DNA of 47,282 bases from Comamonadaceae bacterium (GCA_027486495.1 JAIXOZ010000112.1:1-47282); one strand, 5' to 3'; numbered from the stretch's first letter, positions 33,516 to 44,401 are shown. The notes: generated by a model not told the origin, from the letters alone. Translations and numbers: made by a program.

Positions 33516-33810
33516 GTGCCACCTCCTGAACTGGGCCCGCGTGGGCCCAATGCAAAACCCCGACCTTAAAGATGCAAGCGGCTTGTTTCGGTGCGCTGGC
33601 GCACTGGGCTTTGTGCATGACCACGAAATCAACACTTTGGTGTTTTAGCGCACTGTGCAATGCGCTTTGTTTTTTTAAAGTCGGCTTGCGGTCTGGAAAC
33701 ATCATGACCGTTGCAAAGCCCAAAGGCCATGACACGGAAACACCCACGTTGCGTGCTGCGGTTTGACAGGCTTGAAGCGCATCTCAACTTTTCAACTCTG
33801 GAGTTTGCAC

Positions 33811-33993
33811 ATGAAAAACTTTTCTCAATCTTTCAAGACATTTTGGGCCAATGAAGATGGTGCCAGCGCCATCGAGTACGGCTTATTGGCCTCGCTGATC
33901 GCGCTGGCCATCGTCGGTGGTGCCACCGCTTTGGGCGGTCAGTTGGACACCTTGTTCAACGGCATCGCCACTGCTCTTGGTGCGGAAGCATGA
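33811..33993 (+). CDS. flp: Flp pilin
   Basis: A 60-residue type IVb pilin counted from ATG 33811, with GGAG seven bases upstream. The prepilin peptidase site is EDG-ASAIEYGLLASLIALAI: cleavage after Gly leaves a mature protein with Glu at +5 and Tyr at +6, as in all Flp pilins. The hydrophobic helix and the short GGQLDTLFNGIATALG tail are typical. It is the first gene of the rightward Tad operon and the structural subunit of the pilus fibre. Confidence 0.95.
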   Translation: MKNFSQSFKTFWANEDGASAIEYGLLASLIALAIVGGATALGGQLDTLFNGIATALGAEA

Positions 33994-34026
33994 AGCGTCC
34001 AAATTGAACGCAACGTAAAGCACGCC

Positions 34027-34569
34027 ATGCCCCTCAGCCTTTTTGACTGGACACATCTGGCCGCACTGGCCGCCATGCTTTTGGCGGCCATGTGGCACGA
34101 CACCGCAACACGCCGAATTCCCAATACGCTGGTGTTGTGGGGCAGCTTGACCGCCATCGGGCTGTCACTGTCGCCCCACGGCATCGGCCTGGGTTCAGCG
34201 TTGGCGGGGGGCTTGGTGGGTTTCTTGGGTTTTCTGGTGTTCTACCTGCTGCGGGCCGTGGGCGCTGGCGACGTGAAGTTGGCCGGTGCCACGGGCCTGT
34301 TTGTGGGGCATCCCGACATGCTGTGGGTCAACCTTCTCATCTTGCTGGCCGGAGGCTTGCTGTCCATCGTTTGGGCGGTGCTCAGTGGCCAACTGGGTCA
34401 GACCCTGCACAACCTGAGCACCGGTTTCACCCAACTTTGGCTCAGCCGCCAACACGGACCGGTTGTTGAGCACACCGCCTTTCCTGTCAGCGCCACACGC
34501 GTGCCCTATGCCTTGGCCATTGGTGCGGGTACGGCGGTGCATGTGCTCAAGCTGTGGCCTTTTTCTTGA
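34027..34569 (+). CDS. tadV: Prepilin peptidase TadV/CpaA
   Basis: A 180-residue A24A-family aspartyl protease with about six membrane helices. The two catalytic Asp are in MWHDTATRRIPN (about residue 22) and GAGDVKLAGATG (about 82), the short-form TadV motifs without the methylase domain of PilD. It cleaves the Flp, TadE and TadF-type leaders at the inner membrane. It begins 33 bases after flp. The C-terminal part (about 140-180) is less typical. Confidence 0.92.
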   Translation: MPLSLFDWTHLAALAAMLLAAMWHDTATRRIPNTLVLWGSLTAIGLSLSPHGIGLGSALAGGLVGFLGFLVFYLLRAVGAGDVKLAGATGLFVGHPDMLWVNLLILLAGGLLSIVWAVLSGQLGQTLHNLSTGFTQLWLSRQHGPVVEHTAFPVSATRVPYALAIGAGTAVHVLKLWPFS

Positions 34570-34598
34570 ATTTTTCAGCCCTGCAAGGACTTCCTTCC

Positions 34599-35453
34599 AT
34601 GAGAAACATTCGTCCCTTGGGTGCTCTGCTACTGGCCTTGGTGTTGGGCCTGGCGGCTGCCGCTTTTGCCGCCAACTGGTTGCAACAACAAAGCGCCTCC
34701 AACACTTTGCAAGTGATCGTGGCCCAGCGCGATTTGCAAATGGGCACCCGGCTGCAACCGGACATGTTGCAGACCTTGGCTTGGCCCAAAGCGGCGGCCA
34801 TTCAAGATCCCTTGACCACACTCGACCAAGCGGTGGGCCGGGTCATCCATGTGCCGGTGCTGCGCGGTGAGCCCTTGCTGCAAAGCAAGCTGGCGGCTGT
34901 GGGCGAGAAAGGCGGCCTGTCCTCGGTGCTCGCGCCTGGGCAACGTGCAGTCACCGTGAAGGTCAATGAAATCATGGGTGTGGCCGGTTTCGCGCTGCCC
35001 GGCAATTTTGTCGATGTGATGGTCAACACGCCTGACAGCCAAAACCAACCCGTCTCCAAAATCGTCATCGAACGCATTCGGGTGCTGGCCGTGGCACAAG
35101 ACGTGTCCACCAACGAGAGCAAACCCCGCGTGGTCAATGCCGTGACACTGCAAGTCACCCCGCAACAGGCCGAACAAATTGACCTGGCGCGCAGCGTGGG
35201 CACCTTGTCGCTGGTGCTGCGCAGCCACAGCGACAACATCCCGGTGCAAACGACCGGTGCGCGCAAGCTGGACTTGCTGCCTCAGGTGGCCGCTGCGGTG
35301 GTGGTCGCCACAGCCGCCAAAGCCACGCCGCCGCGTCAGCGTGCCTCACGGCCCGCCCCCAACACCACACCCACAGCAGAAACCGCAGCACCACCAAAGC
35401 CAGAACCTGCCCGCTTCGAGGTCATCCGTGGCTTGTCGCTTTCACAAGAGTGA
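34599..35453 (+). CDS. rcpC: Tad pilus assembly protein RcpC/CpaB
   Basis: A 284-residue periplasmic protein counted from ATG 34599 (AAGGA eight bases before it). An N-terminal signal or anchor (GALLLALVLGLAAAAFAANW) is followed by the SAF domain LQVIVAQRDLQMGTRLQPDM and then by ALPGNFVDVMVN, the CpaB conserved region. VTLQVTPQQAEQIDLARSVG is also conserved. The last 60 residues are an Ala/Pro/Thr-rich tail. It works with the RcpA secretin, probably stabilising or gating it. Confidence 0.92.
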   Translation: MRNIRPLGALLLALVLGLAAAAFAANWLQQQSASNTLQVIVAQRDLQMGTRLQPDMLQTLAWPKAAAIQDPLTTLDQAVGRVIHVPVLRGEPLLQSKLAAVGEKGGLSSVLAPGQRAVTVKVNEIMGVAGFALPGNFVDVMVNTPDSQNQPVSKIVIERIRVLAVAQDVSTNESKPRVVNAVTLQVTPQQAEQIDLARSVGTLSLVLRSHSDNIPVQTTGARKLDLLPQVAAAVVVATAAKATPPRQRASRPAPNTTPTAETAAPPKPEPARFEVIRGLSLSQE

Positions 35454-35548
35454 GCCCAAGCTGATCTGAGCCGATGCAACCCACGCACCGTACTCACCCG
35501 CCAGAAGCTCCCCAGAGCCTGTCCATTCGTCACTTCAAAGAGAGCCCT

Positions 35549-37120
35549 ATGACAGCCATCTTGCCCCTCACACTGTCCATCGCACTGTCCATTGCCTGTG
35601 TGTGGCCTCAAGCAGCAAACGCGGCAACTGCAGCTACCCCCTTTGCTGCTGCCAACAGCAACCCTGCCAAGGCCGCCACACGCAACGCAGCCAAATCGTC
35701 CAGCAAGCCAGAGGTGCAAACCCAAGGACCGGTGCTCATGGCCCCACCCCTGCGCCTGACGGCGGGCAAATCCATGCTGCTGCAATTGTCCGAAAATGCC
35801 GAACGTCTGTCGGTAGGCAACCCCGACGTAGCCGACGTGGTGCTGATCAACCCGCGCGAGATTTACCTGCTGGGCAAAAAATCCGGCCACACCAATTTGC
35901 TGGTCTGGACCGCCCAGGGCAGCACCACCTTGCGCGATATCAGCGTGGGTGCCGACATCGACAGCCTGCACGCCAAACTGCGCGAGTACGTGCCCAGTGC
36001 GGAAAACCTGCGCGTGGACAGCGTGGCCGACACCCTGGTGCTCAGCGGACGCGTGAGCGACGGCATGAAGGTGCAACGCCTCATGGCCCTGACCGAAGCC
36101 TTCAACGGCAACAAGAAAGTCATCAACTTGCTGCGTGTGCACGGCACGCAGCAAGTCATGCTCGAAGTCAAAGTGGCCGAGGTCTCCAAAACCCTGCTCG
36201 ACGAACTGGGCGTTGACATGAACCTGACCCGCACCATCGGCAACACCTCGGTCAACCTGCTCTCGCAATTGCTGAGCGCCGGGTCCACCGCACTGACGGC
36301 CGCACGCGCCAACGGCCTGAGCACCATCACGCTGACCGCCGAGATGAAAAAAGGCCTGGTCAAAGTGCTGGCCGAGCCCACCATCACCGCCGTCAGCGGG
36401 CAAGAGGGATCGTTCTTGGCCGGTGGCAAGATCTACATCCCCGTGCCCCAAACCAACGCCAACGGCGGCACCACCATCACGCTGGAAGAAAAAGAGTTTG
36501 GCGTGGGCCTGCGCTTTTTGCCCACCGTGCTTGAAGACGGGCTGATCAACTTGCGCGTGACCCCCGAGGTCTCGGAGTTGTCGCAAGTGGGCACCACAGT
36601 CAAAGGTTTGGGCGGGCAAAGCAGCTTGTTGCCCAGCATCACCACGCGCCGAGCTTCCACCACAGTCCAGCTGCGCGATGGCGAAAGCTTTGCGATTGGT
36701 GGCCTGGTCAAAAGCAACGTCACCCAGACCATCAAGGCCTTCCCGATTCTGGGCGAGCTGCCCATCTTGGGGGCTTTGTTTCGCAGCACGGCTTTCCAGA
36801 CCGACAAGTCCGAGCTGCTGTTTGTAGTGACGCCGCGCCTGGCCCGCGTGTTACCGCCCGACTACGCGCTGCCCACCGACAGCTACATCCCCCCGACCCG
36901 CAGCGAGTACTTCTGGAACGGCCAGATGGAGGGCAAACCGCCAGAGCAGATGCCTCCTGCCGCCAGCCCAAAAATGCCCGAAACCATGCACAAGAACATG
37001 CATCAAACCAAGCCAGAAGCTGCACCCAAGCCGGCGGCAGAGCTTAAATCTGAGGACCCGGCCACCCCTGCGGCCACAACAAACATTGCGACTGAACCCA
37101 ACCCCTCGTCCACATCTTGA
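35549..37120 (+). CDS. rcpA: Tad outer-membrane secretin RcpA/CpaC
   Basis: A 523-residue secretin counted from ATG 35549, which gives a clean signal peptide (MTAILPLTLSIALSIACVWP, then QAANAA). The N-terminal domain LRLTAGKSMLLQLSENAERL and NPDVADVVLINPREIYLLGK is the CpaC type. A BON-like repeat follows (LREYVPSAENLRVDSVADTL). The secretin core runs from VMLEVKVAEVS to the signature PILGELPILGALFRSTAF and ELLFVVTPRLA. A Pro/Met/Lys-rich tail of about 80 residues is extra. It forms the outer-membrane channel for the pilus. Confidence 0.94.
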   Translation: MTAILPLTLSIALSIACVWPQAANAATAATPFAAANSNPAKAATRNAAKSSSKPEVQTQGPVLMAPPLRLTAGKSMLLQLSENAERLSVGNPDVADVVLINPREIYLLGKKSGHTNLLVWTAQGSTTLRDISVGADIDSLHAKLREYVPSAENLRVDSVADTLVLSGRVSDGMKVQRLMALTEAFNGNKKVINLLRVHGTQQVMLEVKVAEVSKTLLDELGVDMNLTRTIGNTSVNLLSQLLSAGSTALTAARANGLSTITLTAEMKKGLVKVLAEPTITAVSGQEGSFLAGGKIYIPVPQTNANGGTTITLEEKEFGVGLRFLPTVLEDGLINLRVTPEVSELSQVGTTVKGLGGQSSLLPSITTRRASTTVQLRDGESFAIGGLVKSNVTQTIKAFPILGELPILGALFRSTAFQTDKSELLFVVTPRLARVLPPDYALPTDSYIPPTRSEYFWNGQMEGKPPEQMPPAASPKMPETMHKNMHQTKPEAAPKPAAELKSEDPATPAATTNIATEPNPSSTS

Positions 37121-37137
37121 GCCCGGAGAGCCCTGCC

Positions 37138-37440
37138 ATGAACTTCATGCCCACACCCCTTCGCAGCCTGAGCATCCTTGGACTGAGCCTGGCGCTGGCC
37201 GCCTGCGACAGCCCACCCACCATGGTGGACCAACACTTTGGCATGGCTGTGCAGCGCGCCCAAGCCCAACAAACCGTGCAAAGCCACAACAGCCCGGCAC
37301 ACCAGCACACCGCGTCAGTGCCCGACACCGATGGCGCATCTGCCCTGTCGGCCATGACGCGTTACCAGCTCAGTTTCCAAACCCCGCCCGCACCTGCCCC
37401 CATCTTCAACATCGGTTTGGGCGCGGTCAGCGCACCCTGA
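37138..37440 (+). CDS. Small lipoprotein in the tad operon
   Basis: A 100-residue protein counted from ATG 37138, with GGAG nine bases before it. The signal peptide ends in a lipobox LAAC (residues SLALAACDSPPT), so it is a lipoprotein. The rest is low in hydrophobics and begins PTMVDQHFGMAVQRAQAQQT, similar in style to the conserved stretch of CpaD/RcpB-type small pilus lipoproteins, but much shorter than CpaD. It sits between the secretin and TadZ, where a secretin pilotin or the RcpB counterpart would be expected. It was not recognised as a named family. Confidence 0.7.
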   Translation: MNFMPTPLRSLSILGLSLALAACDSPPTMVDQHFGMAVQRAQAQQTVQSHNSPAHQHTASVPDTDGASALSAMTRYQLSFQTPPAPAPIFNIGLGAVSAP

Positions 37441-37450
37441 AAGTTTTGCC

Positions 37451-38695
37451 ATGTCCCTCCATGTGATCGCCTCCAACGACACCCTGCTGGCCATGCTGCG
37501 CAGCAGCTTGCAGCAAAGCGCCCTGCCTCTGGCCAGTGCCGTGCTGCGCACCCCAGGCCGCAATTTGCTTGCATCGCTGCAGGACTTGGAGGATGCACCG
37601 CCAGGCACCATCGTGCTGCTGGACAGTCCCATCAGCCCGGACAGCACCGCCAACGAAGACCTGGCCGCGCTCGAAGGCTGGCTTCGCCAACACCCCCAAC
37701 TGAACGTGCTGCTGCTGAGCGAAGACAGCAGCAAAGCCCTGTTGATGCGGGCCATGCGCGCAGGCGTGCGTGAAGTGTTGACACTGCCGCTTGAGACGAC
37801 CGAGTTGGCGAAAACGCTGCAGCGCTGGACCGGTCGTGCTGCAGCCCAGACAGGCCCAAGCAGCGCAACGGGCACAGCAACGCTCCCTGCTGCTGCCTCA
37901 CAACAAGCCCGGCCGGGTCGGCTGGTGGCCTTCATGGGCTGCAAAGGCGGCAATGGCACCAGCTTTGTGGCGGCCAACATGGTCCACATCATGGCCAGCG
38001 AATTTGGCAAGAAATGCGCCTTCATCGACTTGGACCTGCAGTGCGGCGATGCCTCTTTTTACCTGGGCAGCGGGGCCAACAAACACAGCCTTGGCGACCT
38101 GACGCGGCAAATTGACCGGCTAGATGTGCAGCTATTGGCCAGTTGCCTGCATCCTGTCACGCCCCGACTCAACTTGCTGGCCGCGCCCCATTCGCTGGAA
38201 AACGCCATGGCCATCAGCCCCCAAGACATCGAAAAAGTCCTCACCCTGGTGCGCAGCCTGCACGAGCATGTGGTGGTGGACCTGCCGCACAACCTGAACG
38301 CCCTGACGCTCAAGGTGCTGGACATGGCCGATGTGGTCTACATCGTGATGCAAAGCCAGACCCCGGATGTGCGCGACGCCCAGCGCCTGGTCAACATGCT
38401 GCGCGCCTTGGGCCTGAACGAAACCAAGCTTCGACTGCTGGTCAACCGCTACAAACCCCGAGGCTGGGTGAGCCTGCCCGAGCTGGAAAAAGCCGTGGGT
38501 CTGAAGGTGCAGCAAAGCATCCCCAGCGGCCCGGAGTGGGTGGACGAGTCATTGCACATCGGCCAACCCCTGTCGGTGGTGAACGACCACAACGCCGTGA
38601 TCCACGCACTGCGCGAAGCCACAAGCGCCCTGCTGGAGAGCGCACCGCACAAAAACCGCCATTGGATGCAACGCTGGATCGGCCAAAACGCCTGA
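37451..38695 (+). CDS. tadZ: Tad pilus localisation ATPase TadZ/CpaE
   Basis: A 414-residue MinD/ParA-like protein. Residues 1-130 form a receiver-like domain without a clear phosphorylation site (SEDSSKALLMRAMRAGVREV). The ATPase domain begins at GRLVAFMGCKGGNGTSFVAA, with the deviant Walker A KGGNGTS at 165-171 (Lys-Gly-Gly-x-Gly-Thr-Ser). FIDLDLQCGDASFYLG follows, then VVVDLPHNLNALTLKVLDMAD, which is the Walker B region. It directs the secretion ATPase to its pole or site. It starts 10 bases after the lipoprotein gene. Confidence 0.93.
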   Translation: MSLHVIASNDTLLAMLRSSLQQSALPLASAVLRTPGRNLLASLQDLEDAPPGTIVLLDSPISPDSTANEDLAALEGWLRQHPQLNVLLLSEDSSKALLMRAMRAGVREVLTLPLETTELAKTLQRWTGRAAAQTGPSSATGTATLPAAASQQARPGRLVAFMGCKGGNGTSFVAANMVHIMASEFGKKCAFIDLDLQCGDASFYLGSGANKHSLGDLTRQIDRLDVQLLASCLHPVTPRLNLLAAPHSLENAMAISPQDIEKVLTLVRSLHEHVVVDLPHNLNALTLKVLDMADVVYIVMQSQTPDVRDAQRLVNMLRALGLNETKLRLLVNRYKPRGWVSLPELEKAVGLKVQQSIPSGPEWVDESLHIGQPLSVVNDHNAVIHALREATSALLESAPHKNRHWMQRWIGQNA

Positions 38696-38741
38696 GCCAC
38701 CCCGCTGACACCCTGCGTTGCCGACCCCACAGGAGAGATGT

Positions 38742-40178
<1,437 letters not shown>

Positions 40179-40181
40179 GCC

Positions 40182-41165
40182 ATGAACACACCACTTTGGA
40201 CCTTTGCCGCACTCGCATCCCTGAGCATGAGCGCTTTGGTGTGGGGCTTCTATGGGCTGTGGCGGCAACACCTGGACCCGCGCCAAAAAGCCCTGGCGCA
40301 ACGGCTGCAAGCGGTCACGCTCAGCGGGCCCAGCGATGAGGCCGAGCCCACGCTCAAACTGCGTCCCAAACGCTTGCTCAGCCAATGGGACTGGGCCGAA
40401 CGCGGCCTGCAGACGCTGCCGGGCGTGAACCGCTTCGACCATTTTTTGCTGCAAACCGGCCTGGCGCTCAGTCTGGCGCAAGCCTTGTCATTGGTCGCAG
40501 GCCTGGTGCTGCTGGCCCTGGCGCTGGGTGCCAGCATGCATTGGCCAGTGCTGCTGAGCCTGGCCTTGGCGGTGCTGGGTCCACTGCTGTTGATCACCTA
40601 TTTGCAGCAGCGGCGCACCCAGCGCATGGCCCGGATCAGCCAAGCCCTGCCTGACGCCCTGGACCTGATGGCCCGCTCCATGCAAGCCGGACACGCCTTC
40701 ACCAGCGCCCTGCAAGTGGCGGCCAAAGACTGCCCGCCACCCCTGTCGCACGAGCTGCGTGCAGTGTTTGAAGAAATCAACTTCGGCGTCAGCACCGCAC
40801 AAGCGCTGCAAGCCCTGGCAGTGCGGGTGGCCAGCGAGGATGTGCGCTACTTTGTGGTGGCCGTGGTCATCCAAAGCGAAACCGGCGGCAACTTGGCCGA
40901 GATCCTGAAAAACACCGCCCATCTGATCCGAGAGCGCCAAAAAATTGCGGGCATCGTTCGTGTGCTCTCGGCCGAGGGGCGCATCTCGGCCATCATCTTG
41001 TCGCTGCTGCCCTTTGCGCTGGCTGCCCTCATGGGCCTGCTCAACCCCGGCTTCGTCTCGCGCCTGTGGACCGACCCCATGGGCTTACAGCTGGTCTACA
41101 TCTCGCTGACCCTGATGGCCTTTGGCATCTTGTGGATGTGGCGACTGATCAAGATCCGCATCTGA
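40182..41165 (+). CDS. tadB: Tad inner-membrane platform protein TadB
   Basis: A 327-residue T2SF-domain protein beginning 4 bases after tadA. Hydrophobic segments lie near the N-terminus (ASLSMSALVWGFYGLW), in the middle (LVAGLVLLALALGASMHWPV, LAVLGPLLLITYLQQ) and at the end (ISAIILSLLPFALAALMGLL, VYISLTLMAFGILWMW). The cytoplasmic T2SF domain includes LPDALDLMARSMQAGHAF and VVAVVIQSETGGNLAEIL, the usual TadB block. It forms the membrane platform with TadC. Confidence 0.93.
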   Translation: MNTPLWTFAALASLSMSALVWGFYGLWRQHLDPRQKALAQRLQAVTLSGPSDEAEPTLKLRPKRLLSQWDWAERGLQTLPGVNRFDHFLLQTGLALSLAQALSLVAGLVLLALALGASMHWPVLLSLALAVLGPLLLITYLQQRRTQRMARISQALPDALDLMARSMQAGHAFTSALQVAAKDCPPPLSHELRAVFEEINFGVSTAQALQALAVRVASEDVRYFVVAVVIQSETGGNLAEILKNTAHLIRERQKIAGIVRVLSAEGRISAIILSLLPFALAALMGLLNPGFVSRLWTDPMGLQLVYISLTLMAFGILWMWRLIKIRI

Positions 41166-41194
41166 GATTTACACAACCCAAACCCTGCCCCGCC

Positions 41195-42142
41195 ATGACC
41201 TCGTCCACCCTGATTTTTGCGGCGCTCGTGTTCGCCTTGGTCCTGACGCTGAGCCTGGCCGTGCTCAGACGCTGGCTGCCTGACCCCGGGCGCGAACGCC
41301 TGGCCCGGCTGAGTGCCCCAAGCGCTGGCCCCATCGCTCAAGCGAGCACCTGGCAACGGGGCCAAGCCCGGATGTTGTCGGCCCTGCTGTGGCTGGGCCC
41401 CTGGACGGCAGGTCTGTCGGGCGGTGAAGGCGACACACCTTCTGGGCTGCGCCTGCGCTTTGCCAACGCAGGCTGGCGCTCGCCTGTAGCGCTGCAGATT
41501 TACTTCATCTGCAAAACCCTGCTCTCGCTGCTGCTGACCACCCTGGCCTGGAGCGTGCTCACTGCCCAAGGCTGGCCCGCCAATCCCATGCTGCGCATGG
41601 CCTGGGTGGTCGCGGCCGCTGCTGTCGGTTATTACCTGCCCGACGCAGTGCTCAAGCTGCGCATCCAACGCAGGCAAATGGAACTGTTGCACGCCTTTCC
41701 TGATGCGTTGGACCTGCTGCGCCTGTGCGTGCAAGCGGGCCTGGGGCTGGACGCGGCCATCGAACGCGTGGGCCGCGAAATGCGCCACGCACGCCCCATG
41801 TTGTCCGAAGAATTTGCCCTCACCGGGCTGGCCCTGCGGGCTGGCTCATCACGGGCCGAAGCGCTGCGCAACCTGTCGCAACGCGTGGGCCTGCAGGACA
41901 TCGACGCCCTGGTCTCCATGCTCATCCAAGCCGACCGCTTTGGCACCAGCGTGTCAGAATCGCTGTCCGTGCACGCCGACGCACTGCGCACACAACGCCG
42001 CCTGCGCGCCGAAGAAGCCGCCGCCAAACTCCCCGTCAAACTGCTGATCCCCCTCATCTTTTGCATCTTCCCCTCGCTGCTCACGGTGTTGCTGGGCCCG
42101 GTGATGGTCACGCTGGCGCGGCAGTTTGCGAAGGTGGTGTGA
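41195..42142 (+). CDS. tadC: Tad inner-membrane platform protein TadC
   Basis: A 315-residue T2SF-domain protein counted from ATG 41195. It has the same overall plan as TadB: an N-terminal helix (FAALVFALVLTLSLAVL), paired helices in the middle (YFICKTLLSLLLTTLAWS, WVVAAAAVGYYLPDAVL), then FPDALDLLRLCVQAGLGLDA and LIQADRFGTSVSESL, and a last helix (IPLIFCIFPSLLTVLLGPV). It is the last gene of the rightward Tad operon. No tadD (TPR lipoprotein) or tadF follows it. Confidence 0.93.
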   Translation: MTSSTLIFAALVFALVLTLSLAVLRRWLPDPGRERLARLSAPSAGPIAQASTWQRGQARMLSALLWLGPWTAGLSGGEGDTPSGLRLRFANAGWRSPVALQIYFICKTLLSLLLTTLAWSVLTAQGWPANPMLRMAWVVAAAAVGYYLPDAVLKLRIQRRQMELLHAFPDALDLLRLCVQAGLGLDAAIERVGREMRHARPMLSEEFALTGLALRAGSSRAEALRNLSQRVGLQDIDALVSMLIQADRFGTSVSESLSVHADALRTQRRLRAEEAAAKLPVKLLIPLIFCIFPSLLTVLLGPVMVTLARQFAKVV

Positions 42143-42289
42143 GGCGGGGCTGAGGACTGTATTCAGGCTGAGCCACAGGGTCATTGATTTTGATTGAGCT
42201 GACTTGCGGCTGCCGGATAGGCTCAAGGCGATAAGGCCCCGTTAACATCACGCCCTTACGCTTCAAGTTTCAAACCAACTGCCCCACAC

Positions 42290-42676
42290 ATGAACGACAA
42301 GACACCCGTAGAGCCCAAGCGTCAGGGCCTGGCCCGCGTTTGGCACGCATTTTTTTATTCGGTAGAGGGTCTGCGTGCCGGTTGGCACGAGCCCGCGTTT
42401 CGGCAAGAGGCGATTTTGGCGGTGCTGGTTTTGCCGGGCGCCTGGTGGCTGGGTCAAAGCTGGACCGAGGTGGTCCTGCTGGTGGGCGTGGTGGTGGCCG
42501 TGCTGGTGGTGGAGTTGCTCAACACCGCCGTCGAGTCGGCGATTGACCGCGTGGGGCCGGAGTGGCATGCCTTGTCCAAACGGTCCAAGGACATGGGCAG
42601 TGCCGCTGTGTTGCTGAGCTTGCTGCTGTGTGGCGGCGTCTGGCTGACAGCGCTGTGGCGGTGGTGGGTAGCCTGA
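42290..42676 (+). CDS. dgkA: Diacylglycerol kinase DgkA
   Basis: A 128-residue prokaryotic-type integral membrane kinase with three helices. The amphipathic start VWHAFFYSVEGLRAGWHEPA, the core VVELLNTAVESAIDRVG with the catalytic Glu, and LSKRSKDMGSAAVLLSLLL are the family signature. It phosphorylates diacylglycerol to phosphatidic acid. It is convergent with eptA, whose reaction releases diacylglycerol, so the two belong together functionally. Length is usual (about 120-130). Confidence 0.94.
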   Translation: MNDKTPVEPKRQGLARVWHAFFYSVEGLRAGWHEPAFRQEAILAVLVLPGAWWLGQSWTEVVLLVGVVVAVLVVELLNTAVESAIDRVGPEWHALSKRSKDMGSAAVLLSLLLCGGVWLTALWRWWVA

Positions 42677-42706
42677 GGCTGCTGGCCCAGGCCTGATCCT
42701 GCCGAC

Positions 42707-44401
42707 TCAGCCAGGGCGCGATGGACAGGCCGCAAAGACGTCCAACTCGGGCTTGTGCATGCGGGTCTTGACCTGGGCCAGTGTCAAGACCGAATGAAAG
42801 TAATGGTCGTGCGAGACCGCCTCGGCCACTAGTTTTTTCCAGCAAGTCCCGTCCCAGCCCAACTGTGACTGCATGGGTTTTGACAACCACAGCGCCATGG
42901 GCACATGGGTTTGCTCTTGGGGGGCCATCATGAAAGGCATGCCGTGCAGGTACAAGCCTTTTTCACCCAACGATTCGCCATGGTCTGAGACATACAACAT
43001 GGCTGTTGGGCGAGGCTGGCTCTTGAGCCAACGGACGGTTTGCGACAAGAGGTGGTCGGTGTAACGCACTGCGTTGTCGTAGGCGTTGACGATGTCCTGC
43101 GCCGGGCAGTTTTGCAGGACGTTGGTTTGGCATTCGGGCTGGTAGACCTTCTTGTCTGCCGGTGTGCGCTTGTAGTAGGCGGGGCCGTGATTGCCCATCT
43201 GGTGCAACACGACCACGGTCCCCGCAGGGGCTGGGCCTGCGCCTCTGTCTTTTTCCAGCTGTGCCAGTCGCTCAGGCAGGACACGCAGCATGATTTCGTC
43301 AAAGCACTCACCATCCGGGCACAGCGCCGGGTCTTTCAACGCCAAGGTGCTCGTGTTGGGCACGCGGTCGCACACCCCTTTGCAGCCCGACTGGTTGTCC
43401 AGCCACAGCACCTGCATGCCCGCGCGTTGCAACACATCGAGCAAATTTTCATAAGGGGTGTCGTTTTTGCCGTAGGCCTCGCGCCCCAAATGAGAAAACA
43501 TGCACGGCACAGAAACTTGCGTGTTGGTGCCGCAAGAGGTGACATGGGCAAAGTAAGCCAGCTCGCCCGTGTCCTGCAGTTGGCGTAATTGCGGTGTGGT
43601 GTCACGCGCGTACCCAGCCAAACCGAAGTTGGCCGCACGCACGGTTTCGCCCACCACCAGCACGATCAGTGGCGGCTGTTGTGCCCCCCCGGGAGCACGC
43701 GCCAAAGCGGCGTCTTCCCCGATAAGCTGCAAGGGCATCCGGACCTGCGCGGTTTGCCCCACCACCATGCGCGTGCTGGCATAGATGGTGTTGAAAGGGT
43801 TGAGCATGTAGCGCAGGGATTTGTGGTTGCGCATGGTCGAGGCCAAATCTTGGAACGAGGCCCAGACCACCACCAGCAACACCACCGTGGCCAAACCAGC
43901 CAGGCCCAGCTGTCGCCCCACCAGACGCCTGGCGGGCAACTTTTGCACGGGTTGACGCCACCACCACCAGCCAGGCAACACCACGCCCAGCACCAGCACC
44001 AGCAACATGTTCCAGGACAACAAATCGCGCACTTCGCGTACATCCGTCTGCACGGTGTTGGCCATCATGGTGGGGTCGATGACAACACCATAAGTGAACA
44101 TGAAGTAACTGTTGGCCGCGGCCACCATGAGCAGCACCACGCCTGCAGGCTTGCGCCAGCGGGGCCAAACCAGCAAGCTGAGCAACACGGCGGTGGCCGA
44201 CAGCACGATGAGCGCAAAACCCACCAGACCCAGCCAAGTGCGCAGGCCGTGGTTGTCGGTCAAAGCCCACATGGCACGCCACAGGGGCAAATTACCCGCT
44301 GTGCTGAGCCACAGGGCCAGCAACAACAAAAGACTCAAGGGGTGCCAGGGGCGGCGGGAAGACGCATCAGCGGGGGCAAGATCGGCAGAAGTGAGGGGCA
44401 T
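42707..44401 (-). CDS. eptA: Lipid A phosphoethanolamine transferase EptA
   Basis: A 564-residue inner-membrane enzyme counted from ATG 44401. Five membrane helices occupy about residues 1-190, including WLGLVGFALIVLSATAVLLS. The periplasmic sulfatase-like domain has the nucleophile Thr253 in VVGETVRAANFG, the fold motifs LVLDVLQRAG-like (ENLLDVLQRAG) and the zinc ligands in YVSDHGESLGEKGLYLHGMP and LHQMGNHGPAYYKR. It transfers phosphoethanolamine from PE to lipid A phosphates, lowering negative charge and giving polymyxin resistance (family knowledge). It starts 57 bases after the sensor kinase gene on the same strand, so an operon is likely. Confidence 0.94.
   Translation of the reverse strand: MPLTSADLAPADASSRRPWHPLSLLLLLALWLSTAGNLPLWRAMWALTDNHGLRTWLGLVGFALIVLSATAVLLSLLVWPRWRKPAGVVLLMVAAANSYFMFTYGVVIDPTMMANTVQTDVREVRDLLSWNMLLVLVLGVVLPGWWWWRQPVQKLPARRLVGRQLGLAGLATVVLLVVVWASFQDLASTMRNHKSLRYMLNPFNTIYASTRMVVGQTAQVRMPLQLIGEDAALARAPGGAQQPPLIVLVVGETVRAANFGLAGYARDTTPQLRQLQDTGELAYFAHVTSCGTNTQVSVPCMFSHLGREAYGKNDTPYENLLDVLQRAGMQVLWLDNQSGCKGVCDRVPNTSTLALKDPALCPDGECFDEIMLRVLPERLAQLEKDRGAGPAPAGTVVVLHQMGNHGPAYYKRTPADKKVYQPECQTNVLQNCPAQDIVNAYDNAVRYTDHLLSQTVRWLKSQPRPTAMLYVSDHGESLGEKGLYLHGMPFMMAPQEQTHVPMALWLSKPMQSQLGWDGTCWKKLVAEAVSHDHYFHSVLTLAQVKTRMHKPELDVFAACPSRPG

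Noticed and set aside
33621..33660. Small hairpin AACAC-TTTG-GTGTT between tadE and flp
   Set aside because: Only five base pairs; cannot be told from chance, and no T-run long enough for a terminator.
33763..33791. TTGACA with a weak -10 as flp promoter
   Set aside because: The -10 candidate is poor and the leader would be too short to hold the ribosome binding site comfortably.
35336..36619. A 427-codon open frame on the minus strand
   Set aside because: Shadow of the secretin gene; no motif, and it crosses the rcpC/rcpA boundary.
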